A stretch of DNA of 64,000 nucleotides from CATQHS01 sp965203375 (GCA_965203375.1 OZ241886.1:1240001-1304000); one strand, 5' to 3'; shown: positions 1-9,051, counted from the first letter of the stretch. Program-made: numbers and translations. The notes: generated from the sequence alone by a model not told the origin.

Positions 1-987
1 CTCGCGGCCAGCGGCGGAGGTGACACGGCCGCCGGTGGCTCAGGTCGCAGCGAGGGGACCCGATCTTGGGATCAGCTACGAGCCGACGCCCTGGACCTGC
101 TCACCTCCGGCGCCGCCGACGACAAGGGACGCGGCGGCACCGGCGGGCGGCCCAAAGCCGAGGTCATCGTGGTGGCCGACATCGGCGCCCTCACCGGCGA
201 CGACCCCGCCGGGCGCTGCGAAATCCCCGGCACCGGGCCCATGCCCCCAGAGGTGCTTCAGCGCATCGCCTGCGACGCCCAACTCACCGGCCTCCTCTTC
301 AGCGACGGCAAGCCCCTGCACCACGGGTCCACGGTGCGCACCGCCACCACCGCCCAATGGCGGATGCTCATCGCCCGCGACCGCGGCTGCATCGGCTGCG
401 GCGCCGAACCCGGCCAATGCCAAGCCCACCACATCACCCCCTACGCCCGACTACGGCGAACCGACATCGAAAACCTCGTCCTCGTCTGCTGGCGCTGCCA
501 CCACAACATCCACGACCACCACTGGCAAGTCACCCACCGCAACGGCAAACCCGCCCTCCAACCCCCCGACCCCCTGGCCCCGCCCGGCCCCGCCGACGGC
601 CGACACCCCCACGACCAAAACCCCCGCGAACCTCGACGACCGCGACCGGGCCGCGGCCCGCAACCGGCCAGAGCCCGGGCTGAACCGGCCCCGACCCGCC
701 CCGGATCAGCCCGCCCGGCCGGCGACCCCGACCCGCCACAGCGACCAACCGCAACTCGGGCGGCGGCGCGGTCAGCCCAACGGCGCCCGGCCGGCGACCC
801 CGACCCGCCACAGCGACCAACCGCAACTCGGGCGGCGGCGCGGTCAGCCCAACGGCGCCCGGCCGACGGCCCCGACCCGCCACAGCGACTAACTGCAATT
901 CGGCCAGCGGCGCGGTCAGCCCAACGGCACCCGGCCGGCGGCCCCGACCCGCCCCGGCAAACAGCACCCGCCCTCTTCCCGGCCTGA
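1..987 (+). CDS. DUF222-type HNH endonuclease, 5' partial
   Basis: The frame is open from base 1, so the N-terminus lies outside the window. What remains is the end of a DUF222-like helical region (an RADALDLL motif near codon 30), then an HNH nuclease domain. The HNH signature is a CxxC (CIGC), HHI, an Asn about 16 residues later, CxxCH and a final HDHH, encoded around 385-525. This matches the DUF222/HNH (13E12-like) family, which is abundant in Actinobacteria and often linked to mobile DNA; its substrate is unknown. The C-terminal third is low-complexity Pro/Arg/Ala sequence made of a 24-residue repeat, encoded by a 72-bp tandem array, and is probably disordered. Family call is firm; function is not. 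Confidence 0.75.
   Translation, partial: LAASGGGDTAAGGSGRSEGTRSWDQLRADALDLLTSGAADDKGRGGTGGRPKAEVIVVADIGALTGDDPAGRCEIPGTGPMPPEVLQRIACDAQLTGLLFSDGKPLHHGSTVRTATTAQWRMLIARDRGCIGCGAEPGQCQAHHITPYARLRRTDIENLVLVCWRCHHNIHDHHWQVTHRNGKPALQPPDPLAPPGPADGRHPHDQNPREPRRPRPGRGPQPARARAEPAPTRPGSARPAGDPDPPQRPTATRAAARSAQRRPAGDPDPPQRPTATRAAARSAQRRPADGPDPPQRLTAIRPAARSAQRHPAGGPDPPRQTAPALFPA
721..957 (+). repeat. 72-bp tandem repeat, about 3.3 copies
   Basis: Units begin at 721, 793, 865 and 937 (the last is partial). The first two are nearly identical and later copies diverge. Because 72 is a multiple of 3, the array encodes a 24-residue repeat at the C-terminus of the HNH protein. It is the first of several gene-edge repeats in this window with a period at or near 72 bp. 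Confidence 0.9.
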
Positions 988-1001
988 CCACAAGAACAGA
1001 G

Positions 1002-1637
1002 ATGCGACATCCCAAACTAGGGCTAGAACGGGCCCGCTGGCGGCGCCTTCTGCCCGGGAATGTCAATCAGATTCGCAGTAATGTCGCTCGTGTGACAGGG
1101 CTGTTCATCGCCGCCATTGCCGTGGGCGCCCCGTTGCTGATCTGGCCCGTTTTCGGCGGCGGCGGCGGTGACCCGGCCGCTAGCGGCAGAGGAGCCAAAG
1201 CGCTCACCCGGCTCGGCCCACTCGCATTCGTCCTCGCTTTTTTCGGGTTGACCGGCTTGCTGATCAACCGCTGGACCAACACGGAACCCGGCGCCGCCCT
1301 GGGCATCGCTTCCGCGGTGGGCGTCGCGGCGGGGGTGCTGAACAGCATTGTGTTCGCCTTGATCCGCCGCACCGAAGTCTCCAGCGAAACCCCCGACAAA
1401 GCCCTAGAAGGCGCCATCGCCCGGGTGACGCTGCCCGTCTCAGAGCAGCACAGGGGCATGATCGTGCTCGACGTGGGCGGCACCCAAACCCGGATGACGG
1501 CTTCGCTGGTTGGCGGCGACGAAGACGGGGAGATTGAAGCAGGCGCCAAGGTCATCGTGGTCGCCGTCGAGGGCGGCGTCGCGCTTGTCACCAGACTGCC
1601 CCATGAACTAGAGGCCATCGGCAGCGCTCAAACTTGA
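1002..1637 (+). CDS. NfeD-like membrane protein
   Basis: 211 residues. Three hydrophobic segments (about 30-52, 70-90 and 95-122) are followed by a soluble C-terminal domain of about 80 residues rich in beta strands and Gly. That domain (IARVTLPV, GMIVLDVGG, AGAKVIVVAVEGG) resembles the OB-fold of NfeD/YuaF proteins, which usually sit in the membrane beside flotillins and help organise membrane domains. No flotillin or stomatin gene is adjacent. The ATG at 1002 is the first start after the HNH gene; there is no strong ribosome site, so a slightly later start is possible. The gene converges on the ABC permease, with 30 bp between them and no obvious hairpin. The OB-fold assignment rests on pattern only. 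Confidence 0.55.
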   Translation: MRHPKLGLERARWRRLLPGNVNQIRSNVARVTGLFIAAIAVGAPLLIWPVFGGGGGDPAASGRGAKALTRLGPLAFVLAFFGLTGLLINRWTNTEPGAALGIASAVGVAAGVLNSIVFALIRRTEVSSETPDKALEGAIARVTLPVSEQHRGMIVLDVGGTQTRMTASLVGGDEDGEIEAGAKVIVVAVEGGVALVTRLPHELEAIGSAQT

Positions 1638-1667
1638 ACCCCGGATCTGTCGACCCGCACGCCTGTG

Positions 1668-2945
1668 TCAGTTGGCGCTGGCTCGCAGGGAGTCGACTGG
1701 CTCGAACAGCGAGGCCCGCAGCGCCGGGTAGAGGCCGGCCAGCAGGCCCACCGCCGCCCCCAGCAGGGGAGCGGCCACCGGGATGGCCGGGTTGAGCACC
1801 GGCGTCCAGGTGCGGGCGGCCGACACGCCCACCACGGTCAGGACCCCCAGCGAGGTGCCCACCATCCCGCCGAACAGCCCCACCCCGGTCGACTCCAGCA
1901 GGAACTGGTAGGCGATGTGGCGCCGCCCCGCCCCCAGGGCCCGGCGGAGCCCGATCTCGCTCACCCGCTCCAGCACCGAGACCAGCGTCACGTTGGCGAT
2001 GCCGATGCCGCCCACCAGCAGCGACACGCCGCCCAGGATCAAGAACAGGGCGTTGACGTCCTCTTGGACATCGGCCCGCAGGTCCTCGGCCTCGGGCGGG
2101 GCCTGCACCCGCACCGTGGACGGGTCGTCGGGGGCCACCGCGATCGGCCCCTGGGCCGCGATCAGGGCCGCCGCCCCCACCTCGGTGCGGATCTGGATGG
2201 TGGAGGGCGACTCCAGCTTGTAGACCTCGCGGGCCGTCCCCTCGGGCACGATGATGGCGTTGAGCAGCTCGGGCTGGCGCTGCACCTGGGCCAGGATGCC
2301 CACCACCACGAAGCTCACGTCCCCCACGAACACCACCGGCTGCTGATCCACCCTGGTGATGTTGAGCCTCTGGGCGGCCGCCGACCCCAGCACCGCCACC
2401 CGGTCGGCCCGCTCCGAGTGCCCGTGGTCGTACCAGCGGCCGGTGGCCAGCCTGCCCCGCGACGCCGGGTAGATCCCCGGAGAGGCGGCGATCATCGGGA
2501 TCTGGAACTCGGTCTGGCCCAGCGGGTCGATGATGGGAACCGAGCGGACCAAGTCGTTGCCGAGGGCCACGTCGGCCATCGACCCGGCCGCCACCACCCC
2601 GTTGAGGCGGGTCAGCCGCTGCTCGGAGTCCCACGGCAGCGAGATCCGGGTGTTGGCCCCGGAGAACCCCTGGTCGGTGGTGAGCACCACCGAGGTGGCC
2701 GACAGCTCGTCGAAGGTGGAGACGATCTGGTTGCCGGCCGTGTTCGCCACCCCCAGGGTGGCCACCAGAGCGGCGATGCCCAGCACCGCCCCCAGGGCGG
2801 TGAGCAGCGAGCGGCCCGGTCGGGCGAACAGCCCGGCCAGGGCCTCCGACACCAGGTCCAGAGCCCGGAACCGGGAGCGGGGGATGCGGCTCGGGCTCGG
2901 CCCCTCGGACCCCTCGCCGGGCGCCTGGCCTGACCCGGCGCTCAC
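1668..2945 (-). CDS. MacB/LolE-type ABC transporter permease
   Basis: 425 residues. One N-terminal membrane helix (about 38-62) is followed by a long extracytoplasmic domain (MacB-PCD type) and three C-terminal helices (about 300-328, 348-375, 388-410) of the FtsX fold, with the family motifs SEIGLRRALGA and LYPALRAS. Such permeases work with an ATPase and a membrane-fusion adaptor to move substrates or signals outward by mechanotransmission rather than classical transport. The start is the GTG at 2945, which overlaps the ATPase stop by 4 bp (GTGA); upstream reading of the frame gives only arginine-rich shadow sequence. It is the last gene of a four-gene minus-strand operon. Confidence 0.88.
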   Translation of the reverse strand: MSAGSGQAPGEGSEGPSPSRIPRSRFRALDLVSEALAGLFARPGRSLLTALGAVLGIAALVATLGVANTAGNQIVSTFDELSATSVVLTTDQGFSGANTRISLPWDSEQRLTRLNGVVAAGSMADVALGNDLVRSVPIIDPLGQTEFQIPMIAASPGIYPASRGRLATGRWYDHGHSERADRVAVLGSAAAQRLNITRVDQQPVVFVGDVSFVVVGILAQVQRQPELLNAIIVPEGTAREVYKLESPSTIQIRTEVGAAALIAAQGPIAVAPDDPSTVRVQAPPEAEDLRADVQEDVNALFLILGGVSLLVGGIGIANVTLVSVLERVSEIGLRRALGAGRRHIAYQFLLESTGVGLFGGMVGTSLGVLTVVGVSAARTWTPVLNPAIPVAAPLLGAAVGLLAGLYPALRASLFEPVDSLRASAN

Positions 2946-3628
2946 GCCCGCGACCCCTCGGTCACGAGCCCGTCGTGCATGGCGATGGTCCGCTCGGCCC
3001 GGCCGCCCACCGTCTCGTCGTGGGTCACCACCACGACGGTCAGCCCGTCGGAGCGCAGCTCCTCGAACAGCTCCAGGATGGCCAGGCTGGTGGTGCTGTC
3101 CAGGCTGCCGGTCGGCTCGTCGCACAACAGGATGGGGGGGCGGGTGACGATGGCCCGGGCGATGGCCACCCGCTGGCGCTCCCCCCCCGAGAGGCGGGAG
3201 GGCATGAAGTCGGCCCGGTCGGTCAGCCCCACCCGCTCCAGCGCGGCGGCGGCCCGGGCCTTGCGGTCGGACCGGGGGATGCTCCCGTAAAGCATCGACA
3301 GGATCACGTTCTCCAGCACGGTGCGGTGGGTGAGGAGGTGGAAGGACTGGAACACGAAGCCGATGCGGTGGGCCCGCAACCCGGTCCGCTCGCCCTCGGA
3401 GAGCCGGCCCACGTCGCGGCCCTCGAACCGGTACGTGCCCGACGTGTGCCGGTCCAGCAGGGCGGTGATGTTGAGCAGCGTCGACTTGCCGCTCCCCGAC
3501 GGCCCCATTATCGACAGGTAGTCACCGCGGTCTATGGCCAGGTCGGCCTCCCGCAGGGCGTTGACCTCCACCTCCCCCGAGCGGAAGGTGCGGCCCACCC
3601 CCTCCAGCCGGATCAGGGCCTCGCTCAC
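2942..3628 (-). CDS. MacB-type ABC transporter ATPase
   Basis: 228 residues. It has a Walker A (GPSGSGKST), a Q-loop (FVFQSFHLL), the LSGGERQRVAIARA signature, a Walker B ending in DEPTGSLD, and the switch His in VVVTHD, in that order. This is the LolD/MacB subfamily, whose members pair with FtsX-fold permeases like the next gene. The GTG start at 3628 yields the usual VSEALIRLEGVGRTF beginning; a longer in-frame ATG start would add 19 Arg/Pro-rich residues that do not look real. The stop overlaps the permease start, so the two are translationally coupled. Confidence 0.92.
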   Translation of the reverse strand: MSEALIRLEGVGRTFRSGEVEVNALREADLAIDRGDYLSIMGPSGSGKSTLLNITALLDRHTSGTYRFEGRDVGRLSEGERTGLRAHRIGFVFQSFHLLTHRTVLENVILSMLYGSIPRSDRKARAAAALERVGLTDRADFMPSRLSGGERQRVAIARAIVTRPPILLCDEPTGSLDSTTSLAILELFEELRSDGLTVVVVTHDETVGGRAERTIAMHDGLVTEGSRA

Positions 3629-3715
3629 CCGCCGCCGGTCCCGCCGTCGCCGGGGCGGCGGCCGGCCCGGTCGCCGGGCGGGCAACCGGCTCGCCCGCCG
3701 GGGCAGCCGCCCGGC

Positions 3716-5578
3716 TCACTCACCAGACGCCACCCCCACCACCACTTGGTCGCCGGGGGCGATCTCTGCGTCCAGCGGGGTGACCTCCACCAGCCCCTGG
3801 GCGGCCAAGCCGGGCTCCACCTCCACGAATCGGGCCGTGCCGTCGGGCTGGGCGATCTCAATCCGGGTGGCGCCGTCGGCGGTGGCCGACAGGGCCGCGG
3901 CCGGCACCGCCCACACCTCCCCCTCGGTTCCCCCCACCGGGATGACGACCCGGACGTTGGACCCGATCAGCTCGTCGGGGATCTCGTCGGCGACGATCTC
4001 CATGTAGTGGCGGTCGCTGGACACGCCCCGGGTTCCGGACCGGTTCTCCAGGAGGCGGATCGTGCCCGGTATCGGATCGCTCAGGGCCGCGTCCTCGATC
4101 CTGGCCTCTCCGCCCTGCTCGACCAGGCGGATGTCGCGAGCCAGCACCGACCCCCGCACGGCCAGGTCGGAGCCGGTGACGGTCATGAAGCCGCCGCTCA
4201 CCAGCGATCCCTGCTCGGCGGTGAGGGCGTCCACCCTCACCGGCATCCGGCGCAGGAAGATGATCTCGCCGGACGGCAGCCAGGTCCCGGTCTCGGCCTC
4301 CAGGTCGGCCAGCGCCTGGGTGACGTCGGCCAGCTCGGTCTCGGCGTCTTGCACCTGACGCTGTTTGTCGGCGATGTCGGGCGGCGCCAGCAGCCGGGCC
4401 AGGGCATCTTGGGCGTCGAGCAGCCGGTTGCGGGCGGTTCGCTGGGCCTTCTCGGTGGGGTTCATCAGCCCGTCCAGAGCCTCTTGGGCGTTCAACAGGG
4501 CGTTGCCGGCGTGCCGCAACTCGGTCGCCGCCGCGGCCGGCCGCTGATCGAGGGTCTCTCGGGCTTCGGTTATGGCCTGCTCGGCCGCGTCCAGCTCGAT
4601 CCGGGCGCCGTCGACGGCCAGGCGCAGAGCGTTCAGGTCCGCCGGGGTGGGAAGGGCGCCGGTGCCGGGATGGACCCCCATCTGGGCGCTTCTCCAGTTC
4701 TGCTCGGCCTGGGCGTAGGACTGGGCGGCTCGCTCCCGGGCCCGCTGGGCGGCCGTCACCGCCTCCTCGGCGGCGGCGTCATCGTCGGCGATCTTGGTCT
4801 CCGCCGCCTGCCGGGCCTCGGCGGCCGCGGTCACCGCCGCCCTGGCCCGGCGAACCTCGTCGGCGGGCGGGTCGAGCAGCTCGTCCAGGGCCTGCTGGGC
4901 GTCGGCCACCGCGGCCCGGGCCCCGCGGACCGCCCCCTCGCCGGGGTTGCGGGCCTCCCGCAGGGCCTTGCGGGCCGCGTTCAGCCCGTCGGAGGCGGTC
5001 CTGACCCGGGTCCGGGCCGTCCGCAGCGCCGTCTTCTCCTGCTCGCTGACGCCGTTGGCCTGGTAGCCGTTGGCCTGATACCAGGCTTCCACCGCCTCGC
5101 CGGTGTCGTCGTCCCACCTCTGGTCCGGCGCCCCGGCGAAGAAACCCAGCCGGGCCAGGGCCTGCTCGACCTGCAGGACGTCGGGGCCCTGGATGCCGGG
5201 GCGCATGTCCCGGAACACCGGGATGTCGCCGACCAGCAAGAACACCGGCCGCCCGGCGATCTCGATGGCGGCCGAGCCCTCGGCCAGATCCTCGCCCCGC
5301 TTGGGCGCGGCCGTCACCACCAAAACGTCGGGCCTGCCTCCCAGGGCGCCGCCCAGCGACAGGATGGCGGGGGCGTCGTAGCCGACGTCGGCGCGGGTTA
5401 TCACGTTGGCCGACAGCTCCCTGCGCTCCACCTCCACGGTGATGAGGGAGGGCTCCGGGGGCTCGGCCTCGGCCGCGATCTGGGCGGGCGAGCGTATGCC
5501 CCGCCCGAACCACCACCCCAGCCCGGCCGACGCCCCGACCAGCAGGACCACCGCCCCCACGGCCAGGCCGCGTCTCAC
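3716..5578 (-). CDS. membrane-fusion adaptor with peptidoglycan-binding domain
   Basis: 620 residues. An N-terminal membrane anchor (about 5-27) is followed by a beta-rich segment, a peptidoglycan-binding-1-like domain (about 128-172: LQVEQALARLGFF), then roughly 270 residues of alternating Ala/Arg/Glu heptads forming long coiled-coil hairpins, and C-terminal barrel domains. This is the layout of actinobacterial HlyD/MacA-like adaptors that bridge a MacB permease to the cell wall. It lies between the lipoprotein and the ATPase in the same operon. The coiled coil is longer than in typical MacA (about 370 residues in total), suggesting a long reach through the envelope. Substrate is unknown. 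Confidence 0.82.
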   Translation of the reverse strand: MRRGLAVGAVVLLVGASAGLGWWFGRGIRSPAQIAAEAEPPEPSLITVEVERRELSANVITRADVGYDAPAILSLGGALGGRPDVLVVTAAPKRGEDLAEGSAAIEIAGRPVFLLVGDIPVFRDMRPGIQGPDVLQVEQALARLGFFAGAPDQRWDDDTGEAVEAWYQANGYQANGVSEQEKTALRTARTRVRTASDGLNAARKALREARNPGEGAVRGARAAVADAQQALDELLDPPADEVRRARAAVTAAAEARQAAETKIADDDAAAEEAVTAAQRARERAAQSYAQAEQNWRSAQMGVHPGTGALPTPADLNALRLAVDGARIELDAAEQAITEARETLDQRPAAAATELRHAGNALLNAQEALDGLMNPTEKAQRTARNRLLDAQDALARLLAPPDIADKQRQVQDAETELADVTQALADLEAETGTWLPSGEIIFLRRMPVRVDALTAEQGSLVSGGFMTVTGSDLAVRGSVLARDIRLVEQGGEARIEDAALSDPIPGTIRLLENRSGTRGVSSDRHYMEIVADEIPDELIGSNVRVVIPVGGTEGEVWAVPAAALSATADGATRIEIAQPDGTARFVEVEPGLAAQGLVEVTPLDAEIAPGDQVVVGVASGE

Positions 5579-5639
5579 GGTCGGCTCTCGGCGGGCGGGG
5601 CCGGTCTCGGGCTCATGTCCACTTCGGTCCGCCGCCGGC

Positions 5640-5746
5640 GGTCAGCTCGGGTCCAGCGAGGCCCGGGCCCGCTCTGGACGGCGCCTCGACGGTCGCCAGC
5701 GACGGATGCACGTCAGCTCGGGTCCAGCGAGGCCCGGGCCCGCTCC
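5640..5746. repeat. 34-bp direct repeat spaced 72 bp at a gene 3' end
   Basis: An identical 34-bp segment occurs at 5640 and 5712. The second copy holds the last ten codons and stop of the lipoprotein gene (ERARASLDPS); the first is a downstream duplicate. The 72-bp spacing recurs elsewhere in the window. Confidence 0.9.
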
Positions 5747-6891
5747 AGGGCGTCCCGGTTCTCGCTGATGAACTGCGACTCCAGCTCTTGGGAGACCTCC
5801 TGGGTGATCTCCCGCTCCTTCTCCCCGCACTCGTAGTTGGCGACGGCCAGATCCCGCTCCTCCTGCTGAAGGGCGGCCAGCGCCTCTTGGTCCACATCCT
5901 GGCGGTCCCCGCTCTCATGCTGCTCGAAGAAGTCTTCTAAGGCCTCCGGGCTGCTGGTCTCCCAGAAGGCTTCGATCTCCTCTTCCGTCCATCCCTCGAA
6001 GGGATCGGAGCGCCCCACCAGCTCGTTGTGCCGGGTTCGGATCTCGTCGAGGCCTCGGTCCCACAGCTCTTCGACGGTCTGGAAGTCGTAGCCCCGGTCG
6101 GCCATGCAGGTCGTCCATTCCTGGCTCGCCTCCACCACCCGGGGATCGGATTCCACCCGCTCTTGCAGCTCGGTGAACATGGGTTCGAGTTCGCTGTACA
6201 CCTCGTCGACCTTGCCGTAAACCTCTTGGCTGGCCTCTCCCATGCATCCCCCGCCCCAGGAACTCTCCTCGGGTTCGGGCTCGACCTCTGCGGATTCGAG
6301 ATCCGAAGCAGCCGAACCGGCCTCGACCTCTTCTACGGTCGCGAAATCTCCATCTTCGGACTCGACCTCTTCTGAGTACGCGAAATCTCCATCTCCCGAA
6401 CCGAACTCGAGACCGGTGGGCGTGCCGTAGAGGGCCTCCTGATAGGCGTTCCGCTCGGAGGCGGACAGCCCCTCCTCGATGGCCTGGTTGGGATTCACCC
6501 ATTGCTCCAAGATCGAGTCGCCGCCCCGCCACTCGATGCTGATGCCGAATCCCTGCTCCCGGGCGTACTCCTCTTCGTCGAAGACGAAATCCTGAGCGCC
6601 GATTGGCGGCACCGCGGGGACGTATTCGAAGCCCTGGTTTCTCATGCACGCCGCCACCAGGTCTTGTTGGCGCATGTTCAGCCTGGCGAACTGGGCGGCG
6701 GACGCGTCGGGGTCGTTGGGGTCGAACCCGAAGAACGCGGCCACCGAGGTCTCCTCCGCGCCGTTCTCGCTGGCCTCCTCCTCGCCGGTATCGCCGTTCT
6801 GCTCCTCGTCGGCGCTCTCCACCTGGGAGGAGCCCCCGCAGGCCGCCACGCCCATGGCCGCCACCGCCATCATCAGAATCAGCCGCCTCAT
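5713..6891 (-). CDS. acidic lipoprotein of the MacB export operon
   Basis: 392 residues with a lipoprotein signal peptide and lipobox ending at Cys18 (VAAC), so it is probably anchored outside the membrane. The mature part is strikingly acidic. It has two related motifs, CMRNQGFEY and CMADRGYDF, each a Cys-Met pair followed by Gly and aromatics, about 170 residues apart, plus a central low-complexity Glu/Asp/Ser stretch (about 165-215). An AAGGGG-type ribosome site lies 7 nt before the ATG. As the first gene of the operon with adaptor, ATPase and permease, it is likely a substrate-capture or sensor partner. I do not recognise a named family; the paired Cys motifs suggest an internal duplication or a disulfide. 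Confidence 0.7.
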   Translation of the reverse strand: MRRLILMMAVAAMGVAACGGSSQVESADEEQNGDTGEEEASENGAEETSVAAFFGFDPNDPDASAAQFARLNMRQQDLVAACMRNQGFEYVPAVPPIGAQDFVFDEEEYAREQGFGISIEWRGGDSILEQWVNPNQAIEEGLSASERNAYQEALYGTPTGLEFGSGDGDFAYSEEVESEDGDFATVEEVEAGSAASDLESAEVEPEPEESSWGGGCMGEASQEVYGKVDEVYSELEPMFTELQERVESDPRVVEASQEWTTCMADRGYDFQTVEELWDRGLDEIRTRHNELVGRSDPFEGWTEEEIEAFWETSSPEALEDFFEQHESGDRQDVDQEALAALQQEERDLAVANYECGEKEREITQEVSQELESQFISENRDALERARASLDPS

Positions 6892-6917
6892 CGTTCACCC
6901 CTTCGCTGCCCGCCGGT

Positions 6918-7100
6918 GCGAGCGTCTAGCTCCATGTCAAGGTCGTATCCCCGGACTCGGTCCGAGGAGGAGGTCGCATTCTCCGGCGGTGCGGGCGTTC
7001 AGCCTCATGTCACCGTCGTCTCCCCGGACCCCTCGGCGGTCATCGAGACCCGCGCCGACGCCCGGGCGTCTAGCTCCATGTCACCGTCGTCTCCCCGGAC
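6918..7100. repeat. three imperfect copies of a gene 3' end, period 72-73 bp
   Basis: Related segments of about 35 bp start near 6918, 6991 and 7063. The 7063 copy is the last codons and stop of the SLH protein gene; the other two lie downstream of that stop, in the gap before the lipoprotein gene. They look like decayed tandem duplicates of the gene end. Confidence 0.85.
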
Positions 7101-8557
7101 AGCTCGGCCGGGCCGTCGTGGATGCCGTTGCGGTTCCGGTCCCAGAAGACCTTCACCGAATCCACCACCGCGCCGATCTGACCGCGGTTGGCGGTCGGCC
7201 CCACATAGGAGAAGTCGGCCCTGGCCGCCCTCGACACCGGCGCGACCGCGGTGCGGACCGCCACCCCGTCCCTGGTCACCGTCATCACCAAGAGCTGGTT
7301 GGCGAGCCGGGAGCCCCTGAGCCGGGCCGTGACCGCCGCGGTCTGGCCGAACGAGACGGCGTTCTCGGGGGCGTTCACCTCGAGCTGGGTGGGGGCGGGC
7401 TCCCAGCGGATCTGGGCCGACACCTCGTTGCGCACCCGGGCGGCGTCGAAGACATCCCCTTCGGCCCCCGCCCAGGCGTAAACCGTGTCGACGGCCAGCC
7501 CGGGCGAGTGGGCCAGCCCCACCACCACCCGGCCCGACGAATCGGTGCGGGGATCGGCCCGGTCTATCCGGCAGTCGTCGGAGGTGCCGGCGTCTATGCC
7601 GTTGACCCGAGCCCCAGGGTCGAGCGGGCACCGGCTGGGGTCGCTGCCGGTTTGGACCACGAATACGTCCACCAGCAGGCCCGGGTAGGGATCGCCGTTG
7701 GGCTTGGAGGCGACGATGACCGCGGCGGTCGAGCCCGCGGCCTGGGGCCGGTCGTCGCCCACCTCGATGGTCAGCCTGACCGGCGAGGCGTTGCCGTGGC
7801 GCAGCGACCGGGCCAGCCACAGGGCCATGTCCCGGCGGACGACCTCGATCTGCGGGCCGAACCGGTCTTCCGCCGCCGGAGTCATTATCCCGAGCGCGGC
7901 CAGTTGCCCGGCGGCCCGGGCCCGCTCGGAGTCCGGATCTCCGAGATCGGCGAAGGCGGTGGCGGCTCCCCCTAGCGGCACCTGGGCCTTGGCCAGCATC
8001 CGGTGTATGAACATCGCCATCTGCCCCCGGGAGACGGTCCCGGCCGGGTCGAACGTCTCGGCGGTAGAGCCCTTGGTGATCCCCAGCTCGTACAGGTGGG
8101 CGATGGCGGTGCGGGCCTCGGCGTCAAGCCGGGCGACGTCGGTGAAAGGCGAGGACGGGTCCTCGGGCAGCTCCAGGCTGAGCGCTTTGGCCGTGCGCAC
8201 CAAGAACCGGGCCATCTGGGCCCGGGTGACCGGCTTGGCCGGCGAGAAGGTGGTGGCGGTGGTGCCCTGGCTCACCCCGTAATGGGCGATGCAGTCGATT
8301 GCGGTGCGGGTCTCGGCGTCGAGCGAGGCGACGTCGGTGAAGGGGGCGATCTCGAGGGAGTCCGGGCAGGCCCACGACGACTGGTTGCCGCCGTCTTGGG
8401 CTTCCGCCGTAGCCGAGGCGGCGGGCACGGCCGCCGCCCCCAGGGTCGCCGCAATCAGCGCGCCGACGGCCATCCGAGTGATGCCTGAAACCGGCTGTCT
8501 AGAACATCGCCGCCCCTGTCGGGCTGCACCCGGCCCGCAGGCGGCCATCCGCGTCAT
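7070..8557 (-). CDS. S-layer-homology domain surface protein
   Basis: 495 residues. A signal peptide (hydrophobic run about residues 28-50, Ala-rich cleavage region) is followed by three SLH domains (about 60-230): two with clear PVTRAQMARFLVRT and TVSRGQMAMFIHRM motifs and a weaker third (VVRRDMALWLARS). The remaining 260 residues are beta-rich and resemble bacterial Ig-like or invasin-type modules, ending with a short DRNRNGIHDG segment. SLH domains bind secondary cell-wall polymer, so this is likely a wall-attached surface protein. Start chosen at 8557 because a TATCAT box ends 5 nt upstream (leaderless arrangement); the ATG at 8473 would give a shorter signal peptide. Confidence 0.8.
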   Translation of the reverse strand: MTRMAACGPGAARQGRRCSRQPVSGITRMAVGALIAATLGAAAVPAASATAEAQDGGNQSSWACPDSLEIAPFTDVASLDAETRTAIDCIAHYGVSQGTTATTFSPAKPVTRAQMARFLVRTAKALSLELPEDPSSPFTDVARLDAEARTAIAHLYELGITKGSTAETFDPAGTVSRGQMAMFIHRMLAKAQVPLGGAATAFADLGDPDSERARAAGQLAALGIMTPAAEDRFGPQIEVVRRDMALWLARSLRHGNASPVRLTIEVGDDRPQAAGSTAAVIVASKPNGDPYPGLLVDVFVVQTGSDPSRCPLDPGARVNGIDAGTSDDCRIDRADPRTDSSGRVVVGLAHSPGLAVDTVYAWAGAEGDVFDAARVRNEVSAQIRWEPAPTQLEVNAPENAVSFGQTAAVTARLRGSRLANQLLVMTVTRDGVAVRTAVAPVSRAARADFSYVGPTANRGQIGAVVDSVKVFWDRNRNGIHDGPAELSGETTVTWS

Positions 8558-8568
8558 GCCCAATGATA
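8558..8568 (-). promoter_or_regulatory. leaderless promoter, TATCAT box
   Basis: On the minus strand TATCAT (8568-8563) stands 5 nt before the ATG at 8557, the usual position of an actinobacterial -10 box for a leaderless mRNA. No good -35 is visible. Confidence 0.5.
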
Positions 8569-8652
8569 CAGCCGAAGCCCCTAAATCTCGGGTAAAGGCG
8601 GCCCAGCGGCGCCGCCGGGCCGTTCCGGTCCGGCCCTCGGCGGGGGCGCCGG

Positions 8653-9039
8653 TCAGCGGGCTGCCACCACCGCTATCTCCATCTTCCAGGCCGGCTGGGC
8701 CAGGGCGGGCACCATCACCAGGGTGGACGCGGCCCGATGCCCGGCCAGGAACCGGTCCCGCTCGGCCATCACCGGCGCGGTGTCCTCGCCGGACACCACG
8801 TAGGTGACCACCGAAACGATGTCGTGGGGGGCCATCCGCGCCTCGGCCAGCATGGCCGCGATGTTGTCCCACACCGTCCGGGCCTGGGCGGCGATGCCGT
8901 CGGGGACCGAGCCGTCGGGCCGGGTCGGGACCACGCCGGAGGTGTGCAGCCACACCGAGGCGCCCTCCGTGGCCACCGCGTGGGCGTAGTCGGCCGCGGG
9001 CGGGGCTATCGAAGCCGGTTCGATCAGCCGGGCGGGCAT
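8653..9039 (-). CDS. RidA-family protein
   Basis: 128 residues, the normal length for a YjgF/YER057c/UK114 (Rid) protein. These trimeric proteins hydrolyse reactive enamine/imine intermediates or act as related deaminases in the cytoplasm. Visible family features are the central ARTVWDNIAAMLAEA helix, DIVSVVTYVV strand and the C-terminal WKMEIAVVA strand. The Arg that stabilises the carboxylate in archetypal RidA cannot be placed confidently, so it may be a Rid subfamily without imine deaminase activity. It is divergent from the LLM flavoprotein gene; the intergenic region has back-to-back promoters. Proximity to the amidohydrolase/Mo-hydroxylase cluster suggests a role in N-heterocycle breakdown, which is inference. 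Confidence 0.85.
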   Translation of the reverse strand: MPARLIEPASIAPPAADYAHAVATEGASVWLHTSGVVPTRPDGSVPDGIAAQARTVWDNIAAMLAEARMAPHDIVSVVTYVVSGEDTAPVMAERDRFLAGHRAASTLVMVPALAQPAWKMEIAVVAAR

Positions 9040-9045
9040 GGCCGG

Positions 9046-9051
9046 ATCGTA
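9046..9051 (-). promoter_or_regulatory. leaderless promoter for ridA-like gene
   Basis: TACGAT on the minus strand ends exactly 6 nt before the ATG at 9039. The spacing is the same as in most other leaderless starts in this window and fixes the start codon. Confidence 0.6.

Noticed and set aside
2975..5836. Long plus-strand open frame opposite the ABC operon
   Set aside because: Its composition is shadow-like and no domain can be recognised, while the minus strand carries clear ABC motifs.
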